A DNA stretch of 64,000 nucleotides from Paracoccus yibinensis (GCF_030846195.1 NZ_JAVCWH010000002.1:558001-622000); one strand, 5' to 3'. Counted from the first letter of the stretch, positions 26,592 to 38,477 are shown. Translations and numbers: made by a program. The notes: generated by a model not told the origin, from the sequence alone.

Positions 26592-28106
26592 ATGCTTGAC
26601 CATCTTTCCTTCACCGCACCCCAGCCCAAGACCATCGCTGGGGCGAAAGGCGATTGGGAACTGGTCATCGGGCTTGAGGTGCATGCCCAGGTCGCCTCAA
26701 AGGCCAAGCTGTTTTCCGGTGCCTCGACCGCCTTCGGTTCGGAACCCAACAGCAACGTGGCCTTCGTCGATGCGGCCATGCCCGGCATGCTGCCAGTCAT
26801 CAACGAATTCTGCGTGGCCCAGGCGGTTCGCACCGGCCTGGGGCTGAAGGCCGCGATCAACCTGCGTTCGGCCTTTGACCGCAAGAACTATTTCTACCCG
26901 GACCTGCCGCAGGGCTATCAGATCAGCCAGCTTTACCACCCCATCGTGGGCGAGGGCGAGGTGATCGTGGACATGGCCCCGGGCGTCGCCCGCCGCGTGC
27001 GCATCGAACGCATCCACCTGGAACAGGACGCGGGCAAGTCGATCCACGACATGGATCCGAACATGTCCTTCGTGGACCTGAACCGCACGGGCGTGGCCCT
27101 GATGGAGATCGTCAGCCGCCCCGACATCCGCGGCCCCGAGGAAGCGGCCGCCTATGTCGCCAAGCTGCGCCAGATCATGCGCTACCTGGGCACCTGCGAC
27201 GGCAACATGCAGAACGGCAACCTGCGCGCCGACGTGAATGTCTCGGTCTGCGAACCCGGCGCCTATGAACGCTACCAGGAAAGCGGCGATTTCAGCCACC
27301 TGGGCACGCGCTGCGAGATCAAGAACATGAACTCGCTGCGGTTCATCCAGGCCGCCATCGAATACGAGGCCCGCCGCCAGATCGCCATCATCGAGGACGG
27401 CGGCGCGGTGGTGCAGGAAACCCGCCTCTATGATCCCGACAAGGGCGAGACGCGGTCCATGCGGTCGAAGGAGGAAGCGCATGACTATCGCTATTTCCCC
27501 GACCCCGACCTGCTGCCGCTGGACATCGAACAAGCCTGGGTGGACGACATCGCCCGCGCCATGCCCGAACTGCCGGACGAAAAGAAGGCGCGCTTCGTCA
27601 AGGAACTGGGCCTGTCGGAATACGACGCGGGCGTCCTGACCGCCGAGGTCGAGAATGCCGATTTCTTCGAGGCGGTTGCCAAGGGTCGCGACGGCAAGCA
27701 GGCGGCGAATTGGGTCATCAACGAATTGTTCGGCCGCCTGAACAAGGAAGGCCTGACGATCGACACCTCGCCCGTGTCGGCCGACCAGCTTGGCGGCGTG
27801 ATCGACCTGATCGCCAAGGGCGACATCTCGGGCAAGATCGCCAAGGACCTGTTCGAAATCCTGTGGACCGAGGGCGGCGATCCCGCGCAGATCGTCGAGG
27901 CCCGCGGGATGCGCCAGGTGACCGACCTGGGCGCCATCGAAAAGGCCGTGGACGAGATCATCGCCGCGAACCCCGCCCAGGTCGAAAAGGCCCGCGCCAA
28001 TCCCAAGCTGGCGGGCTGGTTCGTGGGCCAGGTCCTGAAAGCCACCGGCGGCAAGGCCAATCCGGCGGCGGTCAACGACCTGGTCGCCCGGAAACTCGGC
28101 ATGTGA
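26592..28106 (+). CDS. gatB: Asp-tRNA(Asn)/Glu-tRNA(Gln) amidotransferase subunit B
   Basis: 504-residue subunit of GatCAB, which converts misacylated Glu-tRNA(Gln) and Asp-tRNA(Asn) to the correct products. The conserved start [13 protein letters not shown], the [11 protein letters not shown] motif, the YRYFPDPDL stretch and the C-terminal GatB/YqeY tail domain ([14 protein letters not shown]) are present. gatA and gatC are not in the window; a free-standing YqeY-domain protein is at 43025. Confidence 0.97.
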   Translation: MLDHLSFTAPQPKTIAGAKGDWELVIGLEVHAQVASKAKLFSGASTAFGSEPNSNVAFVDAAMPGMLPVINEFCVAQAVRTGLGLKAAINLRSAFDRKNYFYPDLPQGYQISQLYHPIVGEGEVIVDMAPGVARRVRIERIHLEQDAGKSIHDMDPNMSFVDLNRTGVALMEIVSRPDIRGPEEAAAYVAKLRQIMRYLGTCDGNMQNGNLRADVNVSVCEPGAYERYQESGDFSHLGTRCEIKNMNSLRFIQAAIEYEARRQIAIIEDGGAVVQETRLYDPDKGETRSMRSKEEAHDYRYFPDPDLLPLDIEQAWVDDIARAMPELPDEKKARFVKELGLSEYDAGVLTAEVENADFFEAVAKGRDGKQAANWVINELFGRLNKEGLTIDTSPVSADQLGGVIDLIAKGDISGKIAKDLFEILWTEGGDPAQIVEARGMRQVTDLGAIEKAVDEIIAANPAQVEKARANPKLAGWFVGQVLKATGGKANPAAVNDLVARKLGM

Positions 28107-28190
28107 CGGGGGCGGTTCCGACGGCCGGAACCGCAATCGCTGCATCAGGTTATCGCGGGATGCAGGCCGCGCATCATAGGGAGCATCGTC

Positions 28191-28637
28191 TTGAGCCAGT
28201 TCGAATACAGCGTCATTCCGGCCCCCCTGCGCGGAGAGAAGGCCAAGGATGCCAAGACCCCCGCGGACCGATACTCGGTCGCCCTGACGGCTGAACTGAA
28301 CCGGATGGCAAGGGACGGCTGGGAATATGTCCGCGCCGATGTCCTGCCCAGCGAGGAACGCAGCGGCCTGACCGGGCGCAGCACCGTCTATCACAACCTG
28401 CTGGTCTTCCGCCGCACGGTCTTGGCCCCGACGGCCGGGACGATGGCGCGCCAGCCGCAGCCGGAATATCCCGCCGCAGCCTCGCCCGCGCGCGCCCCGG
28501 AACCCATGCCCGACCTGCCCCGCGCCGCCGCACCAAAACCCAGCGACCAAATCGTCGCGGGCAACACGACCGACGCGGGCGCGACGATGGATGAGGCAAC
28601 GCCCCCCGCGCCCCGCACTGCCCCTTCGCAGGTCTGA
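28191..28637 (+). CDS. DUF4177 domain protein with disordered tail
   Basis: 148 residues. The first about 70 form a small alpha/beta DUF4177-like domain (FEYSVIPAP, ALTAELNRMARDGWEYVRAD, LLVFRR). The remainder is Pro/Ala-rich and probably disordered. The start is TTG 28191 with GGGAG 7 nt upstream, since no ATG precedes the conserved SQFEYSVI. Function unknown. Confidence 0.75.
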   Translation: MSQFEYSVIPAPLRGEKAKDAKTPADRYSVALTAELNRMARDGWEYVRADVLPSEERSGLTGRSTVYHNLLVFRRTVLAPTAGTMARQPQPEYPAAASPARAPEPMPDLPRAAAPKPSDQIVAGNTTDAGATMDEATPPAPRTAPSQV

Positions 28638-28641
28638 AGGG

Positions 28642-29436
28642 TCAGGCGGCGCAAGCCTGGATCTGGGGCTGGAACGGCTCGACCGTCACACCGTCGCGGT
28701 CGAAGATGCAGAAGCTGCCGGGCGGCACCTCGATCCAATCGTCTTCTTCGGTCTCCAGCGGCTCCGATACCACCGCGCGGCCGCCCCTGGTCTGTGACCA
28801 GCGGTGGAAAAGGCTGGGCGCCTGGTCGTCGCTGGCATGGCGGATTGCGTAAAGCCGCTGTCCGTCGGAAAAGGCGCAGGCGGCGCGCACATGGGGTGCC
28901 GAGCCGCGCCGCATCGCCAGATCGGTCAGGCGCGCCATGGCCCGTTCCATCGCCCCCTTGGGATCGCGGTCCAGCCCCTCGCCCAGGGCGATCAGGAACA
29001 GCGCCTCGCTGTCGGTGGCGCCCTTGCGATAAGGGTAAAGATCGTCGGGGATCATCACGTCGGCATCGCGGCGGAAGGCGGCATAGCCGCCGAACTGGCC
29101 GTTGTGCATGAAGGACCAGCGGCCCGACACGAAGGGATGGCAGTTGTTGCGGCTGGTCGCCGTTCCGGTGGACGCGCGGACATGGGCCATGAACAACCCG
29201 GACCGGACCTGCGCCACAAGGCTGTGCAGGTTCGGATCGGACCAGGCAGGCATCACGTCGCGGTAAAGCCCCGGCTCGGGCCGCTCGCCATACCAGGCGA
29301 GGCCAAAGCCGTCCGCATTGACCGGCGTCACACATCGCCGCGCGCCCTGGCTTTGCCGAATCAGCGAATGATCCGGCCGGCTGACGATGTCCTCAAGAAA
29401 GATCGGTTGGCCCACATAGGCGGCCCAACGGCACAT
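28642..29436 (-). CDS. class II glutamine amidotransferase
   Basis: 264-residue Ntn-hydrolase of the YafJ/EgtC type. The nucleophile Cys2 follows Met (MCRWAAYVG), and NADGFGLAWYG, HVRASTGT and MHNGQFGGY form the glutaminase site. No synthase domain is fused, so it either acts alone or on an unknown acceptor, gamma-glutamyl compounds being the common substrates in relatives. Lies downstream of the DUF1330 gene on the same strand. Confidence 0.9.
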   Translation of the reverse strand: MCRWAAYVGQPIFLEDIVSRPDHSLIRQSQGARRCVTPVNADGFGLAWYGERPEPGLYRDVMPAWSDPNLHSLVAQVRSGLFMAHVRASTGTATSRNNCHPFVSGRWSFMHNGQFGGYAAFRRDADVMIPDDLYPYRKGATDSEALFLIALGEGLDRDPKGAMERAMARLTDLAMRRGSAPHVRAACAFSDGQRLYAIRHASDDQAPSLFHRWSQTRGGRAVVSEPLETEEDDWIEVPPGSFCIFDRDGVTVEPFQPQIQACAA

Positions 29437-29456
29437 GACCCTGCCCCTTCGCGTTT

Positions 29457-29478
29457 CTGTTCTTGCCCCAGAAATACC
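29457..29478 (-). repeat. degenerate copy E of the GGATATTT element
   Basis: Minus strand between the DUF1330 stop and the glutamine amidotransferase start reads GGTATTTCTGGGGCAAGAAC, resembling the core-plus-tail of copies A-D but without a clear GC hairpin. Assignment is tentative. Confidence 0.4.
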
Positions 29479-29500
29479 ACGAAAGGATGATATGCCTAGC

Positions 29501-29800
29501 CTATTTCGCGGGCGGCGGCGTCTCTTCGACGATCACAAGGTCGCGTTCCGACGCGCCCTTCGCGTGGGCAAGCGCCGCCTGGTATTCGCTGCTGTTATAG
29601 CAGGCAACGGCCGCATCGAAGCTGGGAAAGCGGGCGACCACGTTGCGGGGGCGGTCGTTCCCTTCCATCTGCTGGTAACGCCCGCCGCGGGCGAGGAAAA
29701 CCCCGCCATGCGCGGCGATGGCCGGACCCGCGGCCTGCGCGTATTTCGCATAGGCGTCAGGGTCGGTGACGGTCACATGGGCGATCCACAGGGCAGTCAT
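29501..29800 (-). CDS. DUF1330 domain protein
   Basis: 99-residue protein with the dimeric ferredoxin-like DUF1330 fold: [55 protein letters not shown]. Its start overlaps the alaS stop as ATGA, so it is translated behind alanyl-tRNA synthetase. Function unknown; DUF1330 proteins resemble ABM-type small enzymes. Confidence 0.85.
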   Translation of the reverse strand: MTALWIAHVTVTDPDAYAKYAQAAGPAIAAHGGVFLARGGRYQQMEGNDRPRNVVARFPSFDAAVACYNSSEYQAALAHAKGASERDLVIVEETPPPAK

Positions 29801-32457
29801 GCCGTTTCCTCCAGCAGTTTTTCAACCTGGGCGATGGCGTCGTCGGCAGCCGCCAGGCTGGGTGCGCCGCCCTGGGCGCGGTCGGGACGACCGCCGCCGC
29901 CCTTGCCGCCAAGCGCGGCCGTTGCGGTCTGCACCAGCGTCACGGCGCTGATCCGGTCCACCAGGTCCGGCGTCACGCCCGCCGCGACCGTGGCCTTGCC
30001 ATCGGCCTCGGCCAGGACCAGCACCGCGCCGCTGCCCAGCTGCGACTTCATCTCATCGACCAGCGCGCCCAGTTCCTTGCCGCCCACGCCCTCGACCCGG
30101 CGGCCGATGAACTTGACGCCGCCGATGTCCTTGGCAGCCTGGCCCGCACCGCCGCCGCCCATAGCAAGCTGGCGCTTCAGCTGCGCGACCTCGTTCGCCA
30201 GGGCCTTGCGCTCGTCGGCCAACGACCTGACGCGATTGACCACGTCGCCGGCCTGCGCCTTGAGGATGCCTGCGATCTCGGACAGTTGCCGATCGGAGTC
30301 GCGCAGATGCGACAAGGCGGCTTGCCCGGTCAGCGCCTCGATCCGGCGCACGCCCGCGCTGCTGGCACTGTCGCCCAACAGGGCGAAGGCGCCGATGTCG
30401 CCCGTGCGCACCACATGCGTGCCGCCGCAGAGTTCCAGCGAATAGGTCTGGCCGTCCGCGCCCTTGCCGCTGCCGGCCAGGCTGCCCATCGACACTACGC
30501 GAACCTCGTCGCCGTATTTCTCGCCGAACAGCGCCTGCGCACCCAGGCCCCGCGCGTCGTCAGGCGTCATGATCCGCGTCTCGACCGGGCTGTTCTGGCG
30601 GATGAAGTCGTTCACCTCGGCCTCGATTTGCGACAGTTCCTCGGGGGAAACGGCGCTGTTGTGGCTGAAGTCGAAGCGCAGGCGGTCAGGCGCGTTCAGG
30701 CTGCCCCGCTGCGCGACGTGGTCGCCCAGCGCGCGGCGCAGCGCCTCGTGCAGCAGGTGGGTGGCCGAATGGTTGGCGCGGATCGCGCTGCGGCGGTCGT
30801 GATCGACCGACAGCGTGGCGCCCTGGCCGCGGCTGATGGTGCCCAGCGTCACCTCGGCCAGGTGCAGGAAGACGCCCGCGACCTTCTTCGTGTCGGTCAC
30901 GCGGGCCGCGCCGGTTTCGGTCTTGATCAGGCCAGTGTCGCCCACCTGTCCGCCGCTTTCCGCATAGAAGGGCGACTGGTTCACGACGATGGACACGGAC
31001 TGCCCCTCGGTGGCCTCGCCGACGTCCGCGCCATCGGCTACGACCGCCAGGATCTGGCCCTCGGCCTCCTCGGTGTCATAGCCCAGGAACTCGGTCGAGC
31101 CATGCTTTTCGGCCAGTTCAAGCCAGATGGCGGCGTCCTTCGCCTCGCCAGAACCCGCCCAGGCCGCGCGGGCCTTCGCCTTCTGTTCGGCCATCGCGGT
31201 GTCGAAACCGGCCGTATCGACCGCCCGACCCTGCTCGCGCAGCGCGTCCTGGGTAAGGTCCAGCGGGAAGCCATAGGTGTCATACAGCTTGAAAGCCGCC
31301 TCGCCCGGCAGGTTCGCCCCTTCGGGCAGCTTGGCAAGTTCATCGTCCAGCAGCCGCAGGCCGCGGTCCAGCGTCTGGCGGAAGCGGGTCTCCTCGCTGC
31401 GCAGGGTTTCCTCGATCATCGCCTGCGCGCGGGTCAGTTCGGGATAGGCCGCGCCCATCTGGCGGACCAAGGCAGGGACCAGCTTGTGCATCACCGGATC
31501 CTGAGCGCCCAGCATATGCGCGTGGCGCATCGCCCGGCGCATGATCCGGCGCAGCACATAGCCGCGCCCTTCATTGCTGGGCATCACCCCGTCGGCAATC
31601 AGGAAGCTGGTGGACCGCAGGTGGTCCGCGATCACTCGGTGATGGACCTTGCCCGGCCCATCGGGGTCGCTGCTGGTGGCGTGGGCCGAAGCCTCGATCA
31701 GCGAACGCATCAGGTCGGTGTCATAGTTGTCGTGCTTGCCCTGCAGCAGCGCGCCGATCCGTTCCAGCCCCATGCCGGTGTCGATCGACTGCATGTCCAG
31801 CGCGCGCATGGACCCGTCCTCGAACTGCTCGTTCTGCATGAAAACGAGGTTCCAGATCTCGATGAAGCGGTCGCCGTCCTCGTCGGCCGAACCCGGAGGG
31901 CCGCCCCAGATGTGGTCGCCGTGGTCGAAGAAGATCTCGGTGCAGGGGCCGCAGGGGCCGGTCGGGCCCATCCGCCAGAAGTTGTCGTCGGTGGGGATGC
32001 GGATAATCCGGTCATCCGTCAGGCCCGCGACCTTCTTCCAGATGTTCGCGGCCTCGTCGTCGGTGTGATAGACAGTGACCAGCAGCTTGTCCCGGGGGAT
32101 GCCGAAATCCTTGGTCAGCAGTTCCCAAGCGAAGGGAATGGCCTGTTCCTTGAAATAGTCGCCGAAGCTGAAATTGCCCAGCATCTCGAAGAAGGTGTGG
32201 TGGCGCGCGGTATAGCCGACGTTGTCCAGGTCGTTGTGCTTGCCGCCTGCCCGCACGCATTTCTGCGCCGTCGTGGCGCGCTTGTAGTCGCGCGTCTCGA
32301 CCCCGGTGAACAGGTTCTTGAACTGCACCATGCCCGAGTTGGTGAACATCAGCGTGGGATCGTTGCGCGGCACCAGGGGCGAGCTGTCGACGACCTTGTG
32401 GCCGTTTCGCTCGAAGAAGTTCAGGAATGTGGATCGGATGTCGTTCAGACTGGGCAT
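29797..32457 (-). CDS. alaS: alanine-tRNA ligase
   Basis: Charges tRNA-Ala. 886 residues, full length. Class II catalytic core ([31 protein letters not shown]), an editing domain with the zinc-binding [12 protein letters not shown] and CGGTH motifs, and a C-terminal DHHA1 domain ending near [25 protein letters not shown]. Starts at ATG 32457 ([12 protein letters not shown]). It lies downstream of recA on the same strand, an order common in bacteria, with a tiny plus-strand gene between. Confidence 0.97.
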   Translation of the reverse strand: MPSLNDIRSTFLNFFERNGHKVVDSSPLVPRNDPTLMFTNSGMVQFKNLFTGVETRDYKRATTAQKCVRAGGKHNDLDNVGYTARHHTFFEMLGNFSFGDYFKEQAIPFAWELLTKDFGIPRDKLLVTVYHTDDEAANIWKKVAGLTDDRIIRIPTDDNFWRMGPTGPCGPCTEIFFDHGDHIWGGPPGSADEDGDRFIEIWNLVFMQNEQFEDGSMRALDMQSIDTGMGLERIGALLQGKHDNYDTDLMRSLIEASAHATSSDPDGPGKVHHRVIADHLRSTSFLIADGVMPSNEGRGYVLRRIMRRAMRHAHMLGAQDPVMHKLVPALVRQMGAAYPELTRAQAMIEETLRSEETRFRQTLDRGLRLLDDELAKLPEGANLPGEAAFKLYDTYGFPLDLTQDALREQGRAVDTAGFDTAMAEQKAKARAAWAGSGEAKDAAIWLELAEKHGSTEFLGYDTEEAEGQILAVVADGADVGEATEGQSVSIVVNQSPFYAESGGQVGDTGLIKTETGAARVTDTKKVAGVFLHLAEVTLGTISRGQGATLSVDHDRRSAIRANHSATHLLHEALRRALGDHVAQRGSLNAPDRLRFDFSHNSAVSPEELSQIEAEVNDFIRQNSPVETRIMTPDDARGLGAQALFGEKYGDEVRVVSMGSLAGSGKGADGQTYSLELCGGTHVVRTGDIGAFALLGDSASSAGVRRIEALTGQAALSHLRDSDRQLSEIAGILKAQAGDVVNRVRSLADERKALANEVAQLKRQLAMGGGGAGQAAKDIGGVKFIGRRVEGVGGKELGALVDEMKSQLGSGAVLVLAEADGKATVAAGVTPDLVDRISAVTLVQTATAALGGKGGGGRPDRAQGGAPSLAAADDAIAQVEKLLEETA

Positions 32458-32598
32458 GGCAGGCCTTCATCGCTGGGTCGCACACCGGCCGTCACCGGGC
32501 TGGCATGGTCTATCCGGCGCGCGGGTTCCTGTCCAGCGACCGCTGGCCGGAACAAGTTGCGCCACGCACCCGTTGTTTCGGACAAGCAGGAGGATCAC

Positions 32599-32685
32599 AT
32601 GCTCAAATTCATCGGCGGCACGATCGGCGTCATCTTCATCATCGGGTTGCTGGTCGTGGTCGGAATCCTGTCCCTGATCTTCTGA
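32599..32685 (+). CDS. 28-residue hydrophobic membrane peptide
   Basis: MLKFIGGTIGVIFIIGLL is the first two thirds of a 28-residue peptide that is a single transmembrane helix after a Lys. The SD is very strong (CAGGAGG, 6 nt before ATG 32599), and it lies in the 295-nt gap between alaS and recA, on the opposite strand to both. Small proteins of this kind are common but seldom annotated. Role unknown; could be a membrane-stress or toxin-like peptide. Confidence 0.65.
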   Translation: MLKFIGGTIGVIFIIGLLVVVGILSLIF

Positions 32686-32704
32686 AGGCAGGGCCGGGAC
32701 ATGC

Positions 32705-32730
32705 AAAAGGCGCGGCAGATGCCGCGCCTT
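32705..32730. terminator. terminator shared by recA and the small peptide gene
   Basis: 10-bp stem AAGGCGCGGC/GCCGCGCCTT with a four-base loop. On the minus strand the stem is followed by TTTTGC, a good rho-independent terminator for recA; on the plus strand it closes the 28-codon gene. Confidence 0.75.
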
Positions 32731-32752
32731 CGCCATTTTCCGACTGGACCGA

Positions 32753-33823
32753 TCACTCCTCGGTCAGGCTGTCGTCCTCTCCGCCCTCGACCGCGAATTC
32801 AAGACCGTGGCTGGCGCGGATCTTGTCCTCGATCGCAGTGGCGCGGTCGGGATTGTCACGCAGGAACTGCTTGGCGTTCTCACGGCCCTGGCCGATGCGT
32901 TCGTCGCCATAGGAATACCAGGCGCCCGACTTTTCGACCACGCCGGCCTTCACGCCCAGGTCGATCAACTCGCCGACCTTGCTGATGCCCTCGCCATACA
33001 TGATGTCGAACTCGACCTGCCGGAACGGGGGCGCGACTTTGTTCTTGACGACCTTGACCCGGGTGGTGTTGCCGATCACCTCGTCGCGGTCCTTGACGGC
33101 GCCGGTGCGGCGGATGTCCAGGCGGACCGAGGCATAGAATTTCAGCGCGTTGCCGCCCGTGGTGGTTTCCGGGTTGCCGAACATCACGCCGATCTTCATG
33201 CGGATCTGGTTGATGAAGATCACCATGCAGTTGGACCGCCCGATCGAGGCCGTCAGCTTGCGCATCGCCTGGCTCATCAGGCGGGCCTGGCTGCCCATCT
33301 GCATGTCGCCCATGTCGCCCTCGATCTCGGACTTGGGCGTCAGCGCCGCGACCGAGTCGACCACGACCAGGCTGACCGCACCGGAACGGACCAGCGTGTC
33401 CACGATCTCGAGCGCCTGTTCGCCGGTGTCAGGCTGCGAGATCAGCAGCTCGTCCAGGTTCACGCCCAGCTTCTTGGCGTATTGCGGGTCAAGCGCATGT
33501 TCCGCATCGACAAAGGCGCAGACGCCGCCCTTTTTCTGTTCCTCGGCCACGACATGCAGCGTCAGCGTGGTCTTGCCCGAGCTTTCTGGCCCGAAGATTT
33601 CGATGATGCGCCCCTTGGGCAGGCCGCCGATGCCAAGCGCGATGTCCAGGCCCAGCGATCCGGTCGAGGTCGCCTCGATCTCGGCCACGGGGCTGTCCTT
33701 GCCCAGCTTCATGATCGAGCCCTTGCCGAATTGACGCTCGATCTGCGCCAGGGCGCTGTCGAGCGCCTTCTGCTTGTCCGCGCTGCGCTTGTCGTTCATG
33801 TCGAAGATGCTCGCCTGTGCCAT
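32753..33823 (-). CDS. recA: recombinase A
   Basis: DNA strand-exchange ATPase and co-protease of the SOS response. 356 residues with Walker [10 protein letters not shown], the MSQAMRKL and [17 protein letters not shown] motifs and acidic C-terminus ([11 protein letters not shown]). ATG 33823 ([13 protein letters not shown]). A GTTC-N7-GTTC LexA box lies 66 nt upstream. A GC-rich inverted repeat at 33851-33874 lies in the leader. Confidence 0.98.
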   Translation of the reverse strand: MAQASIFDMNDKRSADKQKALDSALAQIERQFGKGSIMKLGKDSPVAEIEATSTGSLGLDIALGIGGLPKGRIIEIFGPESSGKTTLTLHVVAEEQKKGGVCAFVDAEHALDPQYAKKLGVNLDELLISQPDTGEQALEIVDTLVRSGAVSLVVVDSVAALTPKSEIEGDMGDMQMGSQARLMSQAMRKLTASIGRSNCMVIFINQIRMKIGVMFGNPETTTGGNALKFYASVRLDIRRTGAVKDRDEVIGNTTRVKVVKNKVAPPFRQVEFDIMYGEGISKVGELIDLGVKAGVVEKSGAWYSYGDERIGQGRENAKQFLRDNPDRATAIEDKIRASHGLEFAVEGGEDDSLTEE

Positions 33824-33888
33824 ATGGTCCTTACCGTTATTTCACAGCCCGGCCGGCGCGGCAATCTGCCGGCCTTCAGGGGGTTCAT

Positions 33889-33903
33889 GTTCACTTCTTG
33901 TTC
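33889..33903. promoter_or_regulatory. alphaproteobacterial SOS (LexA) box upstream of recA
   Basis: GTTCACTTCTTGTTC is an exact GTTC-N7-GTTC direct repeat, the LexA operator of Rhodobacter and other alphaproteobacteria, 66 nt before the recA start. Confidence 0.85.
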
Positions 33904-34003
33904 TTGTGGATAAATGCGCGTTCGGCGCGCCTTTTTCAAGGACTATCCTGCCTGGATTCGCATTTCCTTAACCAATCTGGACGATGAATGATTAACAAAT
34001 CGT

Positions 34004-36088
34004 TCATGCATCCAGCCGGCGGGGCGGAGACTGCAACTGGCTGGCGACGGCTTGGACAAGTTCGTTCAAGGTGAAGGGCTTGGACAGAAAAGCGGCATTG
34101 GGGATCGGGTCATGGCCCTCGCCGAAGATATCCTCGGTATAGCCTGACATGAAGATCACCTTGGTCCCCGGCCGGTCCTGCAAGGCGGCGCGAACCCAGC
34201 TTGGCCCGTCCATGCCCGGCATGACCACATCGGTGACGAAGATGTCCACGGGCAGCGCGTTGTCCAGAAGGCCCAAGGCCTCCTCGGCGCTGGCGGCCTC
34301 GTGGACCTCGTAGCCTTTCAGGCGCAGGGCGCGCGCGGCAAAGGCGCGAACCGGGGCTTCGTCCTCGACCAGAAGAACGCTTGCGCGCTGCGCGGGCTGG
34401 GGGATCGCCGCTGGCGAGGATGTCGGCCGGACCACCTGCTCGATCGCAGTCTGCGCCGGGAAATAGAGCGAGAAGCAGGTGCCCTTGCCCACTTCGCTGT
34501 CGCAGAAGATATAGCCGCCGGTCTGCTTGACGATGCCGTAAGCGGTGGACAGGCCCAGGCCGGTCCCCTCGCCCACGCGCTTGGTGGTGAAGAACGGCTC
34601 GAAGATCTTGTCGCGCAGCGCCGGATCGATCCCGCAGCCCTCGTCCGTGACGCGGATGCGCAGATAGTCGCCCTTGGGCAGCGAAACCTTGTCCCGGGAC
34701 AGATCGCCGTCGATGGTCAGCACGTCGGTCCTGATCTGGATGTTGCCGCCCGCGGGCATCGCGTCGCGGGCATTCACGACAAGGTTCATAATGACCTGCT
34801 CCAGTTGCCTCTTGTCGGCGCGAATTGCGCGTTGGGCGGAATCATGGGCGATGGTCAGCGTTACCTTTTCGCCGACCAGCCGATTGAGAAGATGCGTCAG
34901 GTCCGCAAGCACGTCCCGCGGGTCAAGCGTTTCCAGCTTGAGCTGCTGACGGCGCGAAAAGGCCAGAAGCTGGCCCACCAAGGCCGCGGCACGGTTGGCG
35001 TTCTGGCCGATCTGATCCAGATCGGCATAATCGGGATCGCCCTTGTCGTGGCGCAGCATCAGCAGGTCGCAATGCCCCCTGATGGCGGTCAGAAGATTGT
35101 TGAAATCATGCGCGACCCCGCCTGCAAGCTGGCCAATCGCCTGCATCTTCTGGCTTTGGACGAACTGCGCCTCCAGCGTCTTCAGGGCGCTTGCATCGTG
35201 CAGGACCGCGATCAGGCCGGACTGTTCGACCGGATCGAGGGCCAGCGTGACCTGGAAATGCTGCTCCTTCGAGGCATCGTCCGGGGCACGCAGGCGCAGC
35301 ACCTCGGACCGGGCGTCGTTTCGGCGGGCGGCATGGGTTTCGGCGATCCATTCCCCCGCCGGGCGGCCAGGTCCGTCCAGAAGGCTGCCGATATGGACCG
35401 GCTCGGCCCCCTGGGGCAAGCTGCGTCCCAGCAGCCGGCGGGCCGCCGCGTTCGCCCGGCGGATATGGCCGCTGGGCGCGATGCGCAGCAGGGCCACGGG
35501 GATCGCCTCGAAGTCGTCGGGAGTATCGACGTCCTCCTCGATCGACGGGACGGGGGGCAGCGATCCACGCCTGTGATAGGACCAGATTTGCAGCGGCGCA
35601 TCTTCGGCCCGGCTGAGCGTCAGCGTGTCCCCGGACGCAAGCGCCAGATCGGCGCAGCCTGCATAGCCCGCCCGACGGATCAGGCCTTTCAGGTCGTCAT
35701 CCGCATCCGCTCGAAGCTGCGCGATCAGCCGGAGGATGTTCTGTCCGGCAATGTCGCCGAACCCTTGGCGCGCGGTGTCGTTCTGCATCATCACCAGCCC
35801 GTCGGAATCGCAGATCCAGACGGGGTCGGCTGTATCGCCAACCTCCTGCCGGATGGCCGCCAGCGCCCGCCGCGCCGCTAGCCGATCCAGCACATACCCC
35901 ATCGAGATCACGCCCCCCAGGATATACCAGGCGACCGCAATAGTGCCGATGACCAGGGCCAGCAGGCCATAGCCGCTTTGCGGAAGGGCCAGCGCCGCGA
36001 CGGCAGCGATGACCACCGGCAGCATCAGGAACGGAAGCGCCACCGCGGCATTGCGCGACACGGCGGTCTGCGTGTCCCCCAGGTTCAT
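34004..36088 (-). CDS. cckA: cell-cycle hybrid histidine kinase CckA
   Basis: 694-residue membrane kinase/phosphatase at the top of the CckA-ChpT-CtrA relay. Two transmembrane helices (residues about 15-70), PAS-like regions, a HisKA domain with [17 protein letters not shown] (His327), an HATPase domain ([24 protein letters not shown]), and a C-terminal receiver with Asp620 ([11 protein letters not shown]). Length and spacing match Caulobacter CckA. ATG 36088 is chosen; the longer frame to 36172 adds a non-conserved tail. In Rhodobacterales this relay controls motility, gene-transfer agents and stress rather than viability. Confidence 0.93.
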   Translation of the reverse strand: MNLGDTQTAVSRNAAVALPFLMLPVVIAAVAALALPQSGYGLLALVIGTIAVAWYILGGVISMGYVLDRLAARRALAAIRQEVGDTADPVWICDSDGLVMMQNDTARQGFGDIAGQNILRLIAQLRADADDDLKGLIRRAGYAGCADLALASGDTLTLSRAEDAPLQIWSYHRRGSLPPVPSIEEDVDTPDDFEAIPVALLRIAPSGHIRRANAAARRLLGRSLPQGAEPVHIGSLLDGPGRPAGEWIAETHAARRNDARSEVLRLRAPDDASKEQHFQVTLALDPVEQSGLIAVLHDASALKTLEAQFVQSQKMQAIGQLAGGVAHDFNNLLTAIRGHCDLLMLRHDKGDPDYADLDQIGQNANRAAALVGQLLAFSRRQQLKLETLDPRDVLADLTHLLNRLVGEKVTLTIAHDSAQRAIRADKRQLEQVIMNLVVNARDAMPAGGNIQIRTDVLTIDGDLSRDKVSLPKGDYLRIRVTDEGCGIDPALRDKIFEPFFTTKRVGEGTGLGLSTAYGIVKQTGGYIFCDSEVGKGTCFSLYFPAQTAIEQVVRPTSSPAAIPQPAQRASVLLVEDEAPVRAFAARALRLKGYEVHEAASAEEALGLLDNALPVDIFVTDVVMPGMDGPSWVRAALQDRPGTKVIFMSGYTEDIFGEGHDPIPNAAFLSKPFTLNELVQAVASQLQSPPRRLDA

Positions 36089-36168
36089 CCGTCTAGCCCC
36101 CTTCCAAGCCTTCCAGATGCTCGATACCGCCAAACCGCTTAACAAGGCGTTAATGGCGCCTCGGCTGC

Positions 36169-37311
36169 TCATCCGCGCACCATCAGCGCCAGGAAAAAGC
36201 CGTCGCCGGCATCAAGCGGGGTCCACAGATGCCGCGCCACCTGCCGAAAGTCCGGGTTGTCGCGCAGGAAGCGGTCGATCTGGGCACCGTTTTCGGGATC
36301 AAGCAGCGAACAGGTCATATAGGCCAGATGCCCGCCCGACCCGACCAAGGTCGCCGCCTGCCGCAGGATCTGCGCCTGCAACGCCACAAGCTCGTCGAGG
36401 CCTGCCTGGGTCAGGCGCCATTTCGAATCAGGCGTGCGCCGCCATGTCCCGGATCCCGAACAGGGCACGTCCGCGATCACCAGGTCGAAGCTGCCGGACG
36501 GGCGGGCGGCGATCCGCACCCTGGCCCCCGCCCTGTCCGCGCGCTGCGGCAGATCGCGCATCCGGGCGGGGTCGGCGTCATGGGCGACCAGCGTCAGATC
36601 CGGTGCGCGCCCCGCGATGGCCAGCGTCTTGCCTCCACCCCCGGCACAGTAGTCCAGGACCCGCATTCCCGTCGTCACCGGCAAGGACGCACAGGCCATT
36701 TGCGGGGACAGATCCTGAAGTTCGACCAGGCCGTCGCGATAAGCGCGGCTTTGCGACAGGCGGCGTTCATTCGCCGTCACCCGAAGGGCGGTGCCAAGCC
36801 GGAAATCAGGTTCGACCGTTATGGCATCCTGGCTCAAGGCTGCCTCCGCCTGCCCGGCATCGGCCCTGATCGGATTGACCCGCAGCCAGACCGGCGCCCG
36901 CTGCCGCATCAGCCCGGCCACGGCCTTGGCCCGATCGCCCAGAGAGGCATCCCACAGCGGGCGCAGCCAGCCTGGGATATCCAGCGCCTCATAGGCGTTT
37001 TCCGGGCTGTCCTGCGGTCCAAGAGGGGCGGGCGCATGGCCTTGGCCCGTGAAGTATTCCGCCGGATCCCGGCCCGCTGCGCGCAATCCGCCGATCATCA
37101 GCCCCCTGCCCGTCAACCCGCCGCCCAGGGCCGCGTGGCTGTCGCGGCAGCGCAGCGCGTCAAAGACCAGATCGCGCACCGCCGCCCGGTCGCCCGACCC
37201 CGCGAAGCGGCTGGCCCGCGACCATCGCAGCAGAGCCTGTTCCGCAGGCTGTCCGGCAAGGATGTGGTCCAGAACCTCGATCGCGGCGGATATGCGGGCG
37301 GCCGGGGTCAT
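36169..37311 (-). CDS. RsmB/NOP-family rRNA cytosine-C5 methyltransferase
   Basis: 380 residues. An N-terminal NusB-like helical domain is followed by an SAM-dependent methyltransferase with [14 protein letters not shown] (motif I), [13 protein letters not shown] and [11 protein letters not shown], carrying the two Cys used by m5C RNA methyltransferases. ATG 37311 overlaps the ugd stop as ATGA; an apparent 137-residue N-terminal extension is a shadow of ugd. Probably methylates 16S rRNA. Confidence 0.9.
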   Translation of the reverse strand: MTPAARISAAIEVLDHILAGQPAEQALLRWSRASRFAGSGDRAAVRDLVFDALRCRDSHAALGGGLTGRGLMIGGLRAAGRDPAEYFTGQGHAPAPLGPQDSPENAYEALDIPGWLRPLWDASLGDRAKAVAGLMRQRAPVWLRVNPIRADAGQAEAALSQDAITVEPDFRLGTALRVTANERRLSQSRAYRDGLVELQDLSPQMACASLPVTTGMRVLDYCAGGGGKTLAIAGRAPDLTLVAHDADPARMRDLPQRADRAGARVRIAARPSGSFDLVIADVPCSGSGTWRRTPDSKWRLTQAGLDELVALQAQILRQAATLVGSGGHLAYMTCSLLDPENGAQIDRFLRDNPDFRQVARHLWTPLDAGDGFFLALMVRG

Positions 37312-38477
37312 ATGTCGCGTTGCAGCAGGTCGCGGGTGAACAGCTTGTCGCCCACATCGGCCAGGTCGTCGTGGCGGCGGTTGGCGATGATCAGGTCGGA
37401 TTTGGCCTTGAACGTTTCCAGGTCGCGCTCGACCGGGGAATGGAAGAAGTGATCGGCTTGCAGGACCGGCTCGTAGACGATGCAGGAAATGCCCTTGGCC
37501 TTGATCCGCTTCATGATTCCCTGGACGGCGCTGTCGCGGAAATTGTCGGAACCTTCCTTCATCACCAGCCGATAGATGCCGACCGTCCGGGGATTGCGGG
37601 CGATGATCTGGTCGGCGATGAAATCCTTGCGGGTGCGGTTGGCCTCGACGATGGCCGTGATCAGGTTCTGCGGCACGGCCGAATAGTTCGCCAGCAATTG
37701 CTTGGTATCCTTGGGCAGGCAATAGCCGCCGTAACCGAAGGAAGGGTTGTTGTAGTAATCACCCACCCGCGGATCCAGGCCTACGCCCCGGATGATGGCA
37801 TAGGGGTCGAGGCCATTGGTCAGGGCATAGCTGTCCAGTTCGTTGAAATAGGCGACGCGCATGGCCAGGAACGTATTGGCGAACAGCTTGATCGCCTCGG
37901 CCTCGGTCGAGTCGGTGAACAGGACCGGCACATCGGCGTCGATCGCGCCCTGCGCCAGAAGCGCCGCAAAGCACCGCCCTGCTTCGCCCTTGTCGCCGAC
38001 CACGATCCGGCTTGGATGCAGGTTGTCGTGCAGCGCCAGCCCCTCGCGCAGGAACTCGGGCGAGAAGATGATGCCGTCGAACCCCGTGGCGGCCCGCATC
38101 CTTTGGGTGAAGCCCACGGGCACGGTGGACTTGACGATGATCGGCGTGCCGGGCGCGTGCTGGCGGGCCAGGGCAATCACAGCCTCGACCGAGGCGGTGT
38201 CGAAGCCATTGGTGCGGGGATCGTAGTTTGTCGGCGTGGCCACGATCACGAAATCGGCGCCTGACAGGGCCTGCTGCGGATCGGTGGTGGCCGTCAGGTC
38301 AAGATCACGCTCGGCCAGGAAGCGGGTGATGTCGGCATCCTCGATGGGGCTTTGGCGGGCATTGACGGCGGCGACCCGCCCTGCGTCGATGTCCAGGGCC
38401 ACGACACTGGAATGCTGGGCCAGCAGGACCGCATTCGACAAGCCGACATAGCCAAGACCCACCACGGCAATCTTCAT
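37308..38477 (-). CDS. ugd: UDP-glucose 6-dehydrogenase
   Basis: Oxidises UDP-glucose to UDP-glucuronate for exopolysaccharide and lipopolysaccharide. 389 residues: Rossmann motif [12 protein letters not shown], catalytic Cys253 in [22 protein letters not shown], and C-terminal [10 protein letters not shown] 38477 ([11 protein letters not shown]) is preferred; a second ATG four codons earlier is possible. Read in the same direction as tRNA-Leu upstream and the methyltransferase downstream. Confidence 0.95.
   Translation of the reverse strand: MKIAVVGLGYVGLSNAVLLAQHSSVVALDIDAGRVAAVNARQSPIEDADITRFLAERDLDLTATTDPQQALSGADFVIVATPTNYDPRTNGFDTASVEAVIALARQHAPGTPIIVKSTVPVGFTQRMRAATGFDGIIFSPEFLREGLALHDNLHPSRIVVGDKGEAGRCFAALLAQGAIDADVPVLFTDSTEAEAIKLFANTFLAMRVAYFNELDSYALTNGLDPYAIIRGVGLDPRVGDYYNNPSFGYGGYCLPKDTKQLLANYSAVPQNLITAIVEANRTRKDFIADQIIARNPRTVGIYRLVMKEGSDNFRDSAVQGIMKRIKAKGISCIVYEPVLQADHFFHSPVERDLETFKAKSDLIIANRRHDDLADVGDKLFTRDLLQRDI

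Noticed and set aside
36088..36172. N-terminal extension of CckA
   Set aside because: Not conserved and would nearly touch the methyltransferase stop; the ATG at 36088 gives the family length.
37312..37722. 137-residue N-terminal extension of the RsmB-type methyltransferase
   Set aside because: Lies wholly inside ugd in another frame; ATGA overlap at 37308-37311 marks the real start.
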